Source of the DNA: Rossellomorea sp. BNER
GTDB lineage: Bacteria > Bacillota > Bacilli > Bacillales > Bacillaceae_B
Length of the DNA: 64,000 nt
Direction: 5' to 3'
Assembly: GCA_024213275.1 (NCBI GenBank)
Contig: JANAVG010000005.1
Coordinates: forward strand, 231,843 to 295,842
A program made the translations under genes and the position numbers. Positions within the stretch are counted from its first letter, which is position 1. The number at the start of each line of letters is the position of its first letter. The notes beneath the pieces are model-generated. The model was not told the DNA's origin, ran no database searches, and saw nothing but the letters and a program-made list of their open reading frames with translations. Below, piece after piece: positions 27,827-38,330 of the stretch.

Positions 27827-29190
27827 TAGGCTCCTGGTGGAATACCGGTATCGTCGAATCGCCGTTCAAGATTTACGAATTTATTATATTCTTTAACAAA
27901 AGCGAGAGAGACGGTTCCAACTGGGCCGTTACGTTGCTTGGCAATGATAATCTCAATAATGTTCTTGTTCTCTGACTCTTTATCGTAATAATCATCACGG
28001 TATAAGAAAGCTACAATATCGGCATCCTGCTCAATACTTCCTGATTCACGAATATCAGACATCATTGGTCGTTTATCTTGTCGTTGCTCTACTCCACGTG
28101 ACAACTGAGATAGAGCAATAACCGGTACCTCTAGTTCACGAGCTAAACCTTTTAATGCCCGGGAAATTTCTGATACTTCCTGCTGACGATTTTCTCCTGA
28201 TCGTCCAGATCCCTGGATTAATTGCAAGTAGTCAATAAGGATCATTCCAAGTCCATGTTCCTGTTTCAAACGGCGGCATTTTGAACGAATTTCATTAACA
28301 CGGATCCCTGGAGTATCATCAATGAAAATACCTGAATTTGAAAGGCTTCCCATTGCCATCGTTAACTTTCTCCAGTCTTCATCTGTAAGGGAACCTGTAC
28401 GAAGGTTTTGAGCATTAATATTCCCCTCAGCACAGAGCATACGCATGACGAGTTGCTCAGCACCCATCTCCAAACTAAAAATAGCTACATTTTCATCTGT
28501 TTTTGTTGCGACATTCTGGGCAATATTTAGGGCAAAGGCTGTCTTACCGACGGAAGGACGGGCCGCCACGATGATCAAGTCATTTCGTTGAAATCCAGCC
28601 GTCATATGATCTAAATCAGCGAAACCTGTTGGTATTCCAGTTATATCTCCTACACGATTATGAAGGGTTTCAATGTTATCATACGTTCGTACTAAAACAT
28701 CTTTAATATTATGAAAGGCTCCAGCATTTTTTCTTTGAGCCACTTCCATAATATTTTTTTCTGCTTCACTTAGAAGCTCATCAACCTCATCTTCGCGGGT
28801 ATAACCATCTTGAGCAATCGTAGAAGCTGTCCGGATTAATCTTCTTAAGAGGGATTTTTCTTCTACAATCTTAGCATAATACTCAATATTCGCAGCTGTT
28901 GGAACGGATGCGGCAAGTTCACTTAAGTAAGAAACTCCGCCCACATCTTCAAGCTCCTTCATATTAGCCAGTTCTTCAGTAACTGTAATTAAATCTACAG
29001 CCTGCCCTGCATCACTCAGCTTCAACATCACATTAAAAATTTTTTGATGAGAATTACGATAAAAATCTTCTGGAATGAGTGCTTCAGATGCTTGAGTAAG
29101 AGAGGAAGGTTCTAAGAATATAGCACCTATAACAGCCTGCTCTGCTTCAATATTTTGAGGTGGTACTTGGTGGTTCATTAGTTCATTCAT
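27826..29190 (-). CDS. dnaC: Replicative DNA helicase (DnaB family; DnaC in Bacillus)
   Basis: 454-residue hexameric fork helicase. The N-terminal primase-interacting domain starts PPQNIEAEQAVIGAIFLEP. The RecA-like motor has Walker A AARPSVGKTAFALN, Walker B MILIDYLQLIQ and ALSQLSRGVEQR plus SGSIEQDADIVAFLYRDDYY. AAAGGAGG precedes the start. It follows rplI by about 130 bases and has its own terminator. A near-match to the Noc site is embedded at 28154. Confidence 0.97.
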   Translation of the reverse strand: MNELMNHQVPPQNIEAEQAVIGAIFLEPSSLTQASEALIPEDFYRNSHQKIFNVMLKLSDAGQAVDLITVTEELANMKELEDVGGVSYLSELAASVPTAANIEYYAKIVEEKSLLRRLIRTASTIAQDGYTREDEVDELLSEAEKNIMEVAQRKNAGAFHNIKDVLVRTYDNIETLHNRVGDITGIPTGFADLDHMTAGFQRNDLIIVAARPSVGKTAFALNIAQNVATKTDENVAIFSLEMGAEQLVMRMLCAEGNINAQNLRTGSLTDEDWRKLTMAMGSLSNSGIFIDDTPGIRVNEIRSKCRRLKQEHGLGMILIDYLQLIQGSGRSGENRQQEVSEISRALKGLARELEVPVIALSQLSRGVEQRQDKRPMMSDIRESGSIEQDADIVAFLYRDDYYDKESENKNIIEIIIAKQRNGPVGTVSLAFVKEYNKFVNLERRFDDTGIPPGA

Positions 29191-29319
29191 ATATGGAAAA
29201 CCTCCTTTAGAGAAGGACTTTTAGTCTATAGAAAAAATGTGATCAAGATAGTTATCTGACCACATTTTTACATACCTTTTCTATTCTAACATGTTTTTTG
29301 AAAATATGAGTTGGCAAAT

Positions 29320-29769
29320 TTAGTTTTCTTCCGAAACATGAACTTTTAATGTTGCAGTGACATCGGAATGAAGTTTAACAGGAACGTTTGTATATCCCAA
29401 GGCGCGGATTGCATCATTCATTTCAATTTTGCGCTTATCGATTTTAATTTTATAATCTTTTTTGAGGGCCTCAGCAATCTGTTTGCTAGTAATCGAACCA
29501 AAAAGCCTGCCGCCTTCACCAGCTTTTGCCTTCATCTCAATCGTTAAGCCTTCAAGCTTTTCTTTAAGTTGTTTCGCTTCTTCTAACTCTTCTTGAGCCA
29601 TTTTTTTCTCTTTTTTCTTTTGTCCTTCTAACTGGCTTACATTCGAGTTATTAGCTTCTACCGCTAATCCTTGCTTAATTAGGAAGTTATGCGCATATCC
29701 ATCTGCTACATTTTTCACTTCACCTTTTTTCCCTTTTCCTTTTACATCTTTTAAGAATATTACCTTCAT
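29320..29769 (-). CDS. rplI: 50S ribosomal protein L9
   Basis: 149 residues. N-terminal rRNA-binding domain [19 protein letters not shown] with [13 protein letters not shown], long connecting helix rich in K/E, C-terminal domain [15 protein letters not shown]. The start codon overlaps the gdpP stop in an ATGA arrangement (29766-29769), so translation is coupled to gdpP. Confidence 0.97.
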   Translation of the reverse strand: MKVIFLKDVKGKGKKGEVKNVADGYAHNFLIKQGLAVEANNSNVSQLEGQKKKEKKMAQEELEEAKQLKEKLEGLTIEMKAKAGEGGRLFGSITSKQIAEALKKDYKIKIDKRKIEMNDAIRALGYTNVPVKLHSDVTATLKVHVSEEN

Positions 29770-31739
29770 GAGTCTTTTCCCCCTTCAAAATATTCATCCA
29801 ATGCCTGTTTCAATTGTTCTTCAGCCTCTGCAATAGAGATGTCCTGTAATTGAGTAGCCGCATTTGTTAAATGCCCGCCACCACCTAAAGCTTCCATAAC
29901 AATTTGGACGTTCACTTCTCCAAGTGATCTTGCACTAATACTAACCAAGTTTTCCTCACGTTTTGAAATGACAAATGATGAAATGACTTCATCCATTGTT
30001 AACAAGGTGTCCGCTGCTTGAGCAATGAGAACCTGATCATAGACGATTTCATCACTTCCCCTTGCAATAGCCACTCCATCTTTATAAAAATCAACTGTTT
30101 CAATCAGTCTTGCCCGCTTAATATAGGTTTCAACATCTTCTTTTAAAAATTTCTGTACAAGTACGGTATCCGCTCCCTGTGCCCGTAAATAGGAAGCCGC
30201 ATCAAATGTCCTCGAACCAGTTCTTAACGTAAAGCTTTTCGTATCAACAATAATGCCAGCTAAAAGGGAAGTTGCTTCGAGCATGGAAATCTTTTCATGC
30301 TTTGGTTGATATTCTAAAAGCTCTGTTACCAGTTCAGCAGTGGATGAAGCATAAGGCTCCATATAAACAAGCAGTGGATTCTTAATAAAGTCTTCACCTC
30401 TACGATGATGGTCAATCACTACGACATTTTCTATTCTACTTAATAATTTTTCTTCAATCACTAGAGAAGGCTTATGGGTATCCACAACAACTAATAAAGT
30501 ATCCTCGGTTGCCATTTCTAGGGCCTCTTCAGGTGTAATGAAACGGGAAAATAGATCAGGGTTTCCTTTGATTTCTTTAAGTAAACGTTTAACCCCATTA
30601 TCAATCTCGTTAAAGTTTAGGACCACATATCCTTCTTTCTGATTCATTTGAGCGACTTTTCGAATGCCAATTGCTGCACCAACGGCATCCATATCAGGGT
30701 GCTTATGGCCCATCACGATGACTTTATCACTCTCTATCATTAACTCTTTAAGGGCATGGGAAATAACGCGTGCACGCACCCTTGTACGTTTCTCCATCGG
30801 ATTTGTTTTTCCACCGTAGAATTTTACTTTTCCATTTGTTTGTTTGATCGCTGCTTGGTCACCACCTCGACCTAAAGCAAGATCTAAACTAGATTGGGCT
30901 AAAGTTCCAAGCTCGGGTAGGGAAGAGACACCCATTCCTACTCCAATACTTAGCGTAAGAGGAACATTTTGTTTTGAAGTTGTATCTCTTACATCGTCTA
31001 AAATGGAAAACTTTTCTTTTTCTAAAACTTGAAGTATTTTTTCATTAAAAACAGCCAAAAAGCGTTCTGAAGAAATCCGCTTTAACAAAACTCCTGATTC
31101 TTTTGCCCATTTATTTAAAATAGAGGTAACTATGCTATTCAAGCTACTTCGGGTCTGATCGTCCATACCTTGGGTGAGTTCATCATAGTTATCTAAAAAG
31201 ATAATCCCGATTGCCGTTTTCTCTTCCTCATATTGCTTTTCAATTTGTGATTGCTCTGTGACATCAAAGAAATAAATAAGTCTTTCATCCGACTTAATGA
31301 CGACCCGATATTTCCGTTCGTTCATGGTAATAATCTCTGTGTCAATTTCTTGTTTTATTAGGGGGATGACGGATTCTGCTACATCATAGAGAGAACGCCC
31401 TACAAGTGTGTCTTCATTAAAGCAAGAGGCAAGAAACGGGTTTGTCCATTCAATAAAATAATCATCATTAATAAGCATAATTCCAATGGGCATTTCCATT
31501 AATGCCTCTTCTCCCACTCGTTTTACACGATAGGAGAGGGTCGATATGTAATCCTCTGTTGCCATATGAGATTTATTTTCATAATAAAAAGCAAGAAAGA
31601 ATACACCGCCAAATAAAGCTAATCCAATTATAGCAATAATCCAATTATAAAAGGCGAAAGCGATAACCAATAAAGAGGATAGCGCAATCAGTCCATATAA
31701 TGGGTAACGGATCATACGCTTTCGAAAAAAAGATGGCAT
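29766..31739 (-). CDS. gdpP: Cyclic-di-AMP phosphodiesterase GdpP (YybT)
   Basis: 657 residues. Two N-terminal membrane helices (about 12-55), a haem-binding-type PAS domain (about 80-150) and a degenerate GGDEF domain ([15 protein letters not shown] ... LSIGVGMGV) precede the catalytic part. The DHH phosphoesterase has [24 protein letters not shown] and [11 protein letters not shown], then DHHA1 ending [13 protein letters not shown]. It hydrolyses c-di-AMP to pApA and so affects K+ channels, wall stress and sporulation. It lies between yybS (32 bases upstream) and rplI. Confidence 0.96.
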   Translation of the reverse strand: MPSFFRKRMIRYPLYGLIALSSLLVIAFAFYNWIIAIIGLALFGGVFFLAFYYENKSHMATEDYISTLSYRVKRVGEEALMEMPIGIMLINDDYFIEWTNPFLASCFNEDTLVGRSLYDVAESVIPLIKQEIDTEIITMNERKYRVVIKSDERLIYFFDVTEQSQIEKQYEEEKTAIGIIFLDNYDELTQGMDDQTRSSLNSIVTSILNKWAKESGVLLKRISSERFLAVFNEKILQVLEKEKFSILDDVRDTTSKQNVPLTLSIGVGMGVSSLPELGTLAQSSLDLALGRGGDQAAIKQTNGKVKFYGGKTNPMEKRTRVRARVISHALKELMIESDKVIVMGHKHPDMDAVGAAIGIRKVAQMNQKEGYVVLNFNEIDNGVKRLLKEIKGNPDLFSRFITPEEALEMATEDTLLVVVDTHKPSLVIEEKLLSRIENVVVIDHHRRGEDFIKNPLLVYMEPYASSTAELVTELLEYQPKHEKISMLEATSLLAGIIVDTKSFTLRTGSRTFDAASYLRAQGADTVLVQKFLKEDVETYIKRARLIETVDFYKDGVAIARGSDEIVYDQVLIAQAADTLLTMDEVISSFVISKREENLVSISARSLGEVNVQIVMEALGGGGHLTNAATQLQDISIAEAEEQLKQALDEYFEGGKDS

Positions 31740-31771
31740 GATTTCAGCTCCTAAAACAAAATTTACAACCT

Positions 31772-32704
31772 TTATGACTTACGTTGAAGGCGCTGTCTAA
31801 GATCAAATCCTAAATCAATTATACCTAAAATCCTAATAATAGGAAGAAGGGGAAGTGATAAAATCGTCAAAAGGATCACTATCCCTTTTGGCCATTTTTT
31901 TATGTAAGCAAAATAATAAATGAAAGAAAAACCTTGTACAATCATCAAAACTTGTAATACATAGGATAAGTTTTGAAGAGCCCAAAAGCTATAGTCACCT
32001 TTTTCCGGCTGAAGAACTATGGATAAGATAAGGATAATTAAATAATACCATAAGAAGCTCTTTGGTAATTGCCATTCACGAAAAGGTTTGAATTTAGGGG
32101 TTTCAACTCCTAGCCTGCGTAATATTGGGAAATTAACCCAAATGATGATAATAGCATTGATAAATGCCATCATCAAGAATAAAGAAGGGGTCAAGACTCC
32201 AATCATGTCCAGATACGAATTCATTTGATCAATCACTTTTGGATCAGGGGTTTGCCCTAAACTTTTCATCAACTCAGAGGATTGATCAAACGATTTCTCC
32301 AAAATTTTGATCATATCATTAATAAAATCAAAATCAAAGAAAATGATCGATACAACATATTGAATAACGAGATTAATTAATAGAGTAAACCCTGATGCGA
32401 TGAGTAAAGAGATTTTACTTTTCTTCTCCTTAATAAACCACCCCATCACAACCCCTGTTGTCCCATAAATGATGGCAAGAGGAATGGCAAGAATGGATCC
32501 CATTATGAAAGAAATCAATATACTGCCCACTAATAAAATAAGTGAAGTCCTTAAGGCATACCTTGAGGCAAAATAAAGGACTGGGAAAATGAGAACAAGA
32601 CTAGATACAATCCCAATAACTGGAATGTAGACGGTGATTAAAGTAAGAACGGCAAATATAGCGAGCATTAATGCCCCTTCCGTAAGAATACGGGGATTCT
32701 TCAC
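31772..32704 (-). CDS. yybS: YybS, DUF2232 membrane protein
   Basis: 310 residues with about eight hydrophobic helices (for example LTEGALMLAIFAVLTLITVYI at the start and IVILLTILSLPLLPIIRILG near the end). It belongs to the DUF2232 family, resembling substrate-capture membrane components of ECF transporters. Function unknown. First gene of the yybS-gdpP-rplI unit, as in B. subtilis. Confidence 0.88.
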   Translation of the reverse strand: MKNPRILTEGALMLAIFAVLTLITVYIPVIGIVSSLVLIFPVLYFASRYALRTSLILLVGSILISFIMGSILAIPLAIIYGTTGVVMGWFIKEKKSKISLLIASGFTLLINLVIQYVVSIIFFDFDFINDMIKILEKSFDQSSELMKSLGQTPDPKVIDQMNSYLDMIGVLTPSLFLMMAFINAIIIIWVNFPILRRLGVETPKFKPFREWQLPKSFLWYYLIILILSIVLQPEKGDYSFWALQNLSYVLQVLMIVQGFSFIYYFAYIKKWPKGIVILLTILSLPLLPIIRILGIIDLGFDLRQRLQRKS

Positions 32705-32950
32705 AAAGACACCTCATTAAAAATTCATTTACTATATATATCATACTAATTTTATCCGTTCTCTAAACATCGTTCAAGCAATGCGGGTTGTAATAAAAGT
32801 GGAATGAACGACTAAATTAACCACAACCTATGGCGGCGTCTCTTCCTTCTAGCCGGCTTGGGTCTTGAGGGGTAGGGGGATGTAGCTGAACGAATGGCCT
32901 TTGTTTAGGGCATCTTAAAGCTCTTTTGAGGTCCTCATTTTGGACTTTTT

Positions 32951-33296
32951 GGATTAAGTCCGTATAATTGTGTAAAAAGAAAAGAGTCATTTTATTCCTT
33001 TTTGGTAACAATGTTTTCAACGACGATAAACATTGAAAAGAGGAATAAAAATGACTCAGTTACAGTTTAGCCTAGATTTGGATATTTTAAAAGATTCTGT
33101 TATGAATTCTAATCTGGATACAGTAGTAAAATCTTCAATTATATTAGTATTAAATGAATTCATGGAAAAAGAAAGAGATGAATACTTACATGCCAGTGCT
33201 TATGAGCGTTCTTCCGAACGGCGGGATTATCGAAATGGATACTATGAGCGTGAGCTCCTGATTGGTGTCGGAAAGATTAAATTACCCGAAAAGAGC
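32951..33296 (+). mobile_element. IS256-family remnant (left end and transposase N-terminus only)
   Basis: The left terminal repeat region (GGATTAAGTCCGTATAATTG, 32951-32970) closely resembles the IS256 terminus as I recall it, then a leader and the first ~80 codons of a transposase. The right end is gone: similarity stops near 33290, directly against the 3' end of the chemotaxis gene. A near-perfect inverted repeat (GAGTCATTTTATTCC at 32984, GGAATAAAAATGACTC at 33042) spans the transposase start. Confidence 0.75.
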
Positions 33297-33311
33297 CTTA
33301 ATCAATTTTAA
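33051..33311 (+). pseudogene. Truncated IS256-type (Mutator) transposase
   Basis: 86 codons from ATG 33051 (MTQLQFSLDLDILKDSV). The segment FMEKERDEYLHASAYERS with RRDYRNGYYERELL is the conserved N-terminal part of IS256-like transposases, normally about 390 residues. All three catalytic acidic residues lie in the missing part, so the gene is dead. The last codons and the stop come from flanking sequence. Confidence 0.85.
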
Positions 33312-35266
33312 ATTGTTCTATGGCTTTTTGAAGGGATTGGCTGAGTTCTGTTAATCGTTCTGCTGCATCCGTTACGCCTTGAATAGAATGTAGTTGTTCA
33401 TCGGTAGAGGCACTGACTTCTTCACATGCCGCTGCTGTTTGTTCGGCAGTAGAAGCCATCATTTGGATAATGTTTACTACTTTATCCTTGTTTGTTGAAA
33501 CAGATTGCACTTCATGATAAATAGATACAATTGCTTCCTGCATCTGCTTCATTAACCCTGAGATTTGCTGAAAAATGGAATTGGTTTCTTCCACGACTTT
33601 AAATTGTTCTTGGAATGTTTCCTTCGTTTGGAACATCTCATTTACCGCTTGCTTGGAGCCAGATTGAATGTCCATAATCGTCTTTTTCACTTCATCCGTT
33701 GCCCTGACTGATTGTTCTGCAAGTTTTCTTACTTCTTCAGCCACTACGGCAAATCCTCTGCCGTGTTCTCCAGCTCTTGCGGCTTCAATACTTGCATTCA
33801 AGGCTAAGAACAACCTCTTCCATTGATGAAATAAACTGCTTTGAAGATGCATAAGACTCTTGCAGTTTCTTCATTTGGACGATCCCCGTTTGGTTTACTT
33901 CATCTGCTTGTTCAGCTATTGAAGACATACCCTTCGCCTGATCAGAAACTTGGTTAATTTGATTACTTAAATCGATTGATTGTTGATTTGCAGTGTCTGC
34001 ATCGGCAGCCGATTGGGATGCACCATTGGCTATTTCTGAGACAGCACTTGCCATTTCTTCACTTAAAGCGTTTGTTTCTTCTGAAATGGCACTTAAACTT
34101 TCTGCAGACTCTCGAACATTAACTACAGATTGATTAACCGTTATGAGTGTTGCTCTTATACTTTCCATCATTTGATTGAAATCCTGTCCAAGCTCACCAA
34201 TCTCATCATTTGATTGAATAGATGTATTGGAGGAAAAGTCGCCATCTGCCATTGAACTTACTGTTTTCTTAAGTTGCAAAATGGGTTTGGTTATTCCTCG
34301 AGCCACTAGGATGACCACAGCAATCGAAAGAATTAACGTCCCAACAGCTGATACCCATAAAATCATCTCAATCTCTTTTGAGGTTTGTAATAAAGCATCC
34401 TGTCCATATGAAGCCCCAATTTTCCAACCTGTTTTTGGAACGGTATCGTAAACCAGAAGCTTGTCTTCCCCTTCTAATTGATAGTGGACAGACCCTCTCT
34501 CATTTTTACTTTCAAGCATCTTCTTAATGAAATTCAGAGAAGATAAATTTTCACCTCTTTTAGTAGGATGAACGACAGCAGAACCATTTGATGTCAATAC
34601 AAAAGGATATCCTTGATACCCTATATCCATCTCTGCAATTCTTTCTGTTAGTTTCGTTAAATTAATATCCACACCCAGAACCCCTATGACTTCTCCTTCA
34701 GTAAGAACTGCTTTAGATGCGGTAATGATATATTCATTTGTTGCTTTATCGACGTAAGGTTCACTCCAAACAACCTCAACCTTTGATTCCATTGCCTCTT
34801 TATACCATGCCCTGCTAGTTGGATCAAAGTCAGTAGGAAGGCTAGTGTATGGCACAATCTTCAATTCTTTATTTGGGGTAGCCAAATAAAGCGACGATGC
34901 CTCAGCATACAAACCTAAATAATTATTAAAATCTGCTTGAGTGCTGGCATAGATATCGGTTTTTTCCGTAGTCTTAAGCTTCCCTCCTTGAACACTCGCT
35001 AAATTTTTTAGTGAGTCAGAAAAAGTGAATTGCTCTAAACTTTTCTCATACTGACCAAGGAAAAGCTGTACAGAGTTGTTTAACTCCATAACAATCCCTT
35101 CTGTTTGAGAAATAACATTCTTCTCTAACTTTTCTCTCGTTTGCCAACTCGTAATGGCAATGACGATCGCAAATGATATAAAAATTAATAGAGAGAAAAC
35201 AAGAATCAGTTTTGCCTTAATCGATCGAAATGATAAGAATTCTTTTACTTTATTAAACCCCTTCAC
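33298..35266 (-). pseudogene. Methyl-accepting chemotaxis protein gene with internal deletion and frameshift
   Basis: The 5' part (35266-33785) encodes a membrane helix, a dCache-like sensor (about 40-280), a second helix, HAMP and the first half of the signalling domain, up to SSMEEVV. The frame then breaks. The 3' part (to 33298) resumes at [19 protein letters not shown] and runs normally to the end. Normal receptors have about 25 more residues between these points (including AEQTNLL), so a small out-of-frame deletion has removed half of the hairpin tip that contacts CheA/CheW. Start is GTG 35266 with GGAGGT ten bases upstream. No intact copy is in view. Confidence 0.85.
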
Positions 35267-35549
35267 CTTTTGTCGTACCTCCGCTGCTTAAATTTTCGTC
35301 ATATTGTTAATTTCGACAAAATTCTTGGTTCTTTTAGGAATTTCGAGTAATTAAGCAGGAATATTTTCTTAGAAATAATAAATAAAGTGATCTAATGGGA
35401 CTAGTCAACCTATTATGGAAATGAAATGGATAGGGACTTTAACCGAAGAGTTTCTTGATAGAAAAATCACCATCAAAAAGCAATTATTAAGAGGCTAGGA
35501 TTGGCTATTCTTGATTTCTTAGAATGAGGGGGAAGTGTTTTTTTCTATC
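35267..35549. other. Intergenic region upstream of the chemotaxis gene
   Basis: About 280 AT-rich bases between the chemotaxis pseudogene and the rpsR terminator. I see no gene, no repeat copy and no convincing sigma-D (TAAA-N15-GCCGATAT) promoter, which would be expected for a motility gene. Confidence 0.5.
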
Positions 35550-35582
35550 AAAAAAAGCTACCCTAAAAGGGCAGCCTTTTTA
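35550..35582 (-). terminator. Terminator of the rpsF-ssb-rpsR operon
   Basis: On the minus strand AAAAAGGCTGCCC / GGGTAGCTTTTTTT, only a few bases after the rpsR stop codon. Confidence 0.9.
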
Positions 35583-35589
35583 ACTTTTA

Positions 35590-35823
35590 TTATTCACCAG
35601 TTACGTATGGTAATAATGCCATTGTACGTGAACGTTTGATTGCACGAGTCAATCTACGTTGGTACTTAGCGCTTGTTCCTGTCACACGACGTGGAAGGAT
35701 TTTTCCGCGCTCAGAGATAAATTTTTTCAGTAGATCTACGTCTTTGTAATCGATGTGTGTAATTCCGTTTGAAGTGAAGAAACACACCTTACGACGTCTA
35801 CGTCCGCCTCTGCGTCCTGCCAT
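35590..35823 (-). CDS. rpsR: 30S ribosomal protein S18
   Basis: 77 residues, [19 protein letters not shown] ... [22 protein letters not shown], a complete S18. Last gene of rpsF-ssb-rpsR. It binds 16S rRNA as a heterodimer with S6. Confidence 0.98.
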   Translation of the reverse strand: MAGRRGGRRRRKVCFFTSNGITHIDYKDVDLLKKFISERGKILPRRVTGTSAKYQRRLTRAIKRSRTMALLPYVTGE

Positions 35824-35866
35824 AATGATTCGCCTCCTAACTAACTAATTTAGTATTATATTTCGT

Positions 35867-36373
35867 TTAGAACGGAAGATCGTCATCAGAAATATCAATC
35901 GGTTGACCGTCATTTGCAAATGGATCTTCATCTACACGTGTATAGTTCTTTTTATTGTTGTTATTGTTATTATTGCGCTGATTCTGATTAAATGAATAAT
36001 CTTGTTGTGGTTGACCACCGCCATAGTTACCACGATCGCCTTGGTTATTAGCATTTTTGGGTTCAAGGAACTGAACACTTTCCGCTACAACCTCTGTCAT
36101 GAAGACACGACGTCCGTCTTGACCTTCGAAGTTACGTGTTTGAATACGTCCATCTACTCCAGCCAAGCTTCCTTTTTTAAGGAAGTTTGCAACATTTTCA
36201 GCAGGGCGACGCCATACAACGCAATTAATAAAGTCCGCTTCCCGTTCACCTTGTTGATTCGTAAAACTACGATTAACAGCAAGAGTAAACGAAGCCACAG
36301 GAACTCCATTTGGAGTATATTTTAACTCAGGGTCCTTTGTTAAACGACCTACTAATACTACTCGGTTCATCAT
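35867..36373 (-). CDS. ssb: Single-stranded DNA-binding protein SsbA
   Basis: 168 residues. OB fold ([20 protein letters not shown] ... [21 protein letters not shown]), a disordered Gln/Asn-rich linker with an Asn run (about 140-152), and the acidic tip DDDLPF that recruits repair and replication partners. I start at ATG 36373, matching B. subtilis; the frame is open to 36415, but that upstream part is the parS palindrome. Confidence 0.97.
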   Translation of the reverse strand: MMNRVVLVGRLTKDPELKYTPNGVPVASFTLAVNRSFTNQQGEREADFINCVVWRRPAENVANFLKKGSLAGVDGRIQTRNFEGQDGRRVFMTEVVAESVQFLEPKNANNQGDRGNYGGGQPQQDYSFNQNQRNNNNNNNKKNYTRVDEDPFANDGQPIDISDDDLPF

Positions 36374-36398
36374 CAGAATCAACCCTTTCGTTCTGGCA

Positions 36399-36414
36399 TG
36401 TTTCACGTGAAACA
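36399..36414. promoter_or_regulatory. parS site between rpsF and ssb
   Basis: TGTTTCACGTGAAACA, identical to the copy in walK. It lies in the 66-base gap inside a ribosomal operon, about 16 kb from dnaA. Confidence 0.92.
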
Positions 36415-36439
36415 TATCAAGAAGCGTTTATTATTACGA

Positions 36440-36730
36440 TTATTTTTCTTCTTCTTTGATAACGATGTGACGGATAATATCATCGCTGATTTTTGCTAAA
36501 CGATCGAATTCGTTAATAGCTTCAGTCGCAGATTTAACGTTCACTAGTTGGTAGAAACCATCACGGAAATCGTTAATTTCATACGCTAAACGACGTTTAC
36601 CCCACTCTTTTGATTCGATGATCTCCGCTCCGTTTGTTGTAAGAACGTTAGCGAAACGCTCAACAACAGCTTTCTTTGACTCATCATCAATGTTTGGGCG
36701 GATAATGTACATTAATTCGTACTTTCTCAT
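36440..36730 (-). CDS. rpsF: 30S ribosomal protein S6
   Basis: 96 residues ([13 protein letters not shown] ... [13 protein letters not shown]). ATG 36730 follows AAGGAGGTGAAAAAG; the in-frame GTG at 36739 belongs to the ribosome site. First gene of the operon, preceded by a likely autoregulatory leader. Confidence 0.97.
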   Translation of the reverse strand: MRKYELMYIIRPNIDDESKKAVVERFANVLTTNGAEIIESKEWGKRRLAYEINDFRDGFYQLVNVKSATEAINEFDRLAKISDDIIRHIVIKEEEK

Positions 36731-36744
36731 CTTTTTCACCTCCT

Positions 36745-36790
36745 TATGGTCTGTGCGGCTCTATTGTGAAATAGAGCAAGGAGCAATGCT
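36745..36790 (-). promoter_or_regulatory. Probable S6:S18-binding leader RNA
   Basis: In the rpsF 5' UTR the minus strand forms GCTCTATT-TCAC-AATAGAGC (36777-36758), followed by CCGCACAGACC before the ribosome site. This resembles the conserved S6:S18 mRNA motif with an exposed CCG, through which excess S6-S18 represses its own operon. Assigned by resemblance only. Confidence 0.5.
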
Positions 36791-36810
36791 TTCATTACTC
36801 ACAAGTTAGA

Positions 36811-36839
36811 ATTATATCATATTGGGCAAGCATATGCAA
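36811..36839 (-). promoter_or_regulatory. Extended -10 promoter of rpsF
   Basis: TTGCAT (36839-36834), 17 bases, TATAAT (36816-36811) with TG one base upstream of the -10 (TGATATAAT). It sits about 80 bases before the rpsF start, leaving room for the leader. Confidence 0.75.
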
Positions 36840-37013
36840 TACAGTCCTATATATACTTGAAATTTAATGTTAGTTTTGGAAATTTTTCAATTAAACTTGA
36901 TGATTGAAAGGAATATCAGTCATTTCCTTCTTTTTATCAGTCTAATATTAGATTTATCGATCAGAGTGGGAAGTATATTGGCCATTCGACAAATATCTAC
37001 AAAATGAAATATT

Positions 37014-37044
37014 TCAAAAAAACCTACTCCAAATTAGAGTAGGC
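37014..37044 (-). terminator. Terminator of ychF
   Basis: Minus-strand CCTACTC (37043-37037) / GAGTAGG (37029-37023) followed by TTTTTTT. Confidence 0.88.
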
Positions 37045-37052
37045 TCAAAACT

Positions 37053-38153
37053 TTAAACGTTAAAGCGGAAATGAATGACATCTCCATCTTTCACAATATA
37101 TTCTTTTCCTTCTAAACGAACTTTTCCAGCTTCTTTAGCAGCGGTCATTGTATTGGCAGCCACTAAATCATCATAAGAAACGGTCTCTGCTCGTATGAAT
37201 CCTTTTTCAAAATCGGTATGGATGACTCCTGCACATTGAGGGGCTTTCATGCCTTTTCTAAATGTCCATGCGCGAACCTCTTGTACTCCTGCAGTGAAAT
37301 AAGTAGCAAGACCGAGGAGATGATAGGCTGCACGAATTAATTGGTCAAGACCTGATTCTTCAATTCCTAACTCTTGTAGGAACATAGCCTTTTCTTCATC
37401 ATCAAGCTCTGCAATCTCTGATTCAATTTTAGCACAAACAACGATTACTTCGGCATTGTCTGACTCAGCAAACTTACGGACTTTTTGAACATACTCATTT
37501 TCTGATGGATCCACAATATCGTCTTCGCCAACGTTAGCAACATAAAGTACCGGTTTAATGGTTAACAAATGTAGACCCTTAACAACTTTCATTTGTTCTT
37601 CCGTAAATTCTACTGTACGTGCAGGCTTGTCATTTTCAAAAGCACTTTTTAGCTTCACTAAAATTTCATGCTCATACATAGCTTCTTTATCTTTTTGTTT
37701 CGCCATTTTTTCAACACGGCTTATTCGTTTATCCACTGATTCTAAATCAGCCAAAATGAGCTCAAGATTGATTGTTTCAATATCATCAATTGGATCTACT
37801 TTTCCTGAAACATGGGTGATATTATCGTCAGCAAAGCAGCGAACCACTTGGCAAATCGCATCCACTTGGCGAATATGGGATAAGAATTTGTTGCCTAATC
37901 CTTCACCTTTACTAGCACCTTTTACAATTCCTGCAATATCAGTAAATTCAAATGTAGTTGGTACCGTTTTCTTCGGTTCAACAAGTTCTGTTAATTTATC
38001 TAAACGGTAGTCTGGCACTTCCACAATTCCAACATTCGGATCGATTGTACAGAATGGGTAGTTGGCCGATTCTGCTCCTGCTTTTGTAATGGCATTAAAA
38101 AGAGTGGATTTCCCCACATTCGGCAATCCAACAATTCCAGCTGTTAAAGCCAT
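37053..38153 (-). CDS. ychF: Ribosome-binding ATPase YchF (Obg family)
   Basis: 366 residues. P-loop GLPNVGKSTLFNAI, DIAGIVKGASKGEGLGNKFL (G3 region with a hydrophobic residue replacing Gln), coiled-coil insertion (about 130-190) and a C-terminal TGS domain with FRKGMKAPQ.AGVIHTDFEKGFI and DVIHFRFNV. Family members prefer ATP over GTP and associate with ribosomes and redox stress. ATG 38153 (MALTAGIVG) follows GAGGAGTGACGGAT; the extra MTD upstream is part of the ribosome site. Confidence 0.97.
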   Translation of the reverse strand: MALTAGIVGLPNVGKSTLFNAITKAGAESANYPFCTIDPNVGIVEVPDYRLDKLTELVEPKKTVPTTFEFTDIAGIVKGASKGEGLGNKFLSHIRQVDAICQVVRCFADDNITHVSGKVDPIDDIETINLELILADLESVDKRISRVEKMAKQKDKEAMYEHEILVKLKSAFENDKPARTVEFTEEQMKVVKGLHLLTIKPVLYVANVGEDDIVDPSENEYVQKVRKFAESDNAEVIVVCAKIESEIAELDDEEKAMFLQELGIEESGLDQLIRAAYHLLGLATYFTAGVQEVRAWTFRKGMKAPQCAGVIHTDFEKGFIRAETVSYDDLVAANTMTAAKEAGKVRLEGKEYIVKDGDVIHFRFNV

Positions 38154-38330
38154 ATCCGTCACTCCTCTTCTTTATATCCTATCTATTTTCACTACGCACA
38201 TCATTCTAGTAGTATTTTAAACCTTTCACAATTATAGATTTTAGCTAAGGAAAACACAAGGGTACAGGAATAAATGAAAAGACTATACAAGGGGAGTCAT
38301 TCTTTCTCCATACATGTATAGTCAAGGGGA

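Noticed and set aside
28090..28106. CCACGTGAC in dnaC and CACGTGAAC at 22514 as parS sites.
   Set aside because: Only the CACGTG core fits; the outer palindrome bases do not match.
32817..33020. 67-codon open frame on the minus strand near the IS remnant.
   Set aside because: It covers the IS left end and leader; no ribosome site and low-complexity composition.
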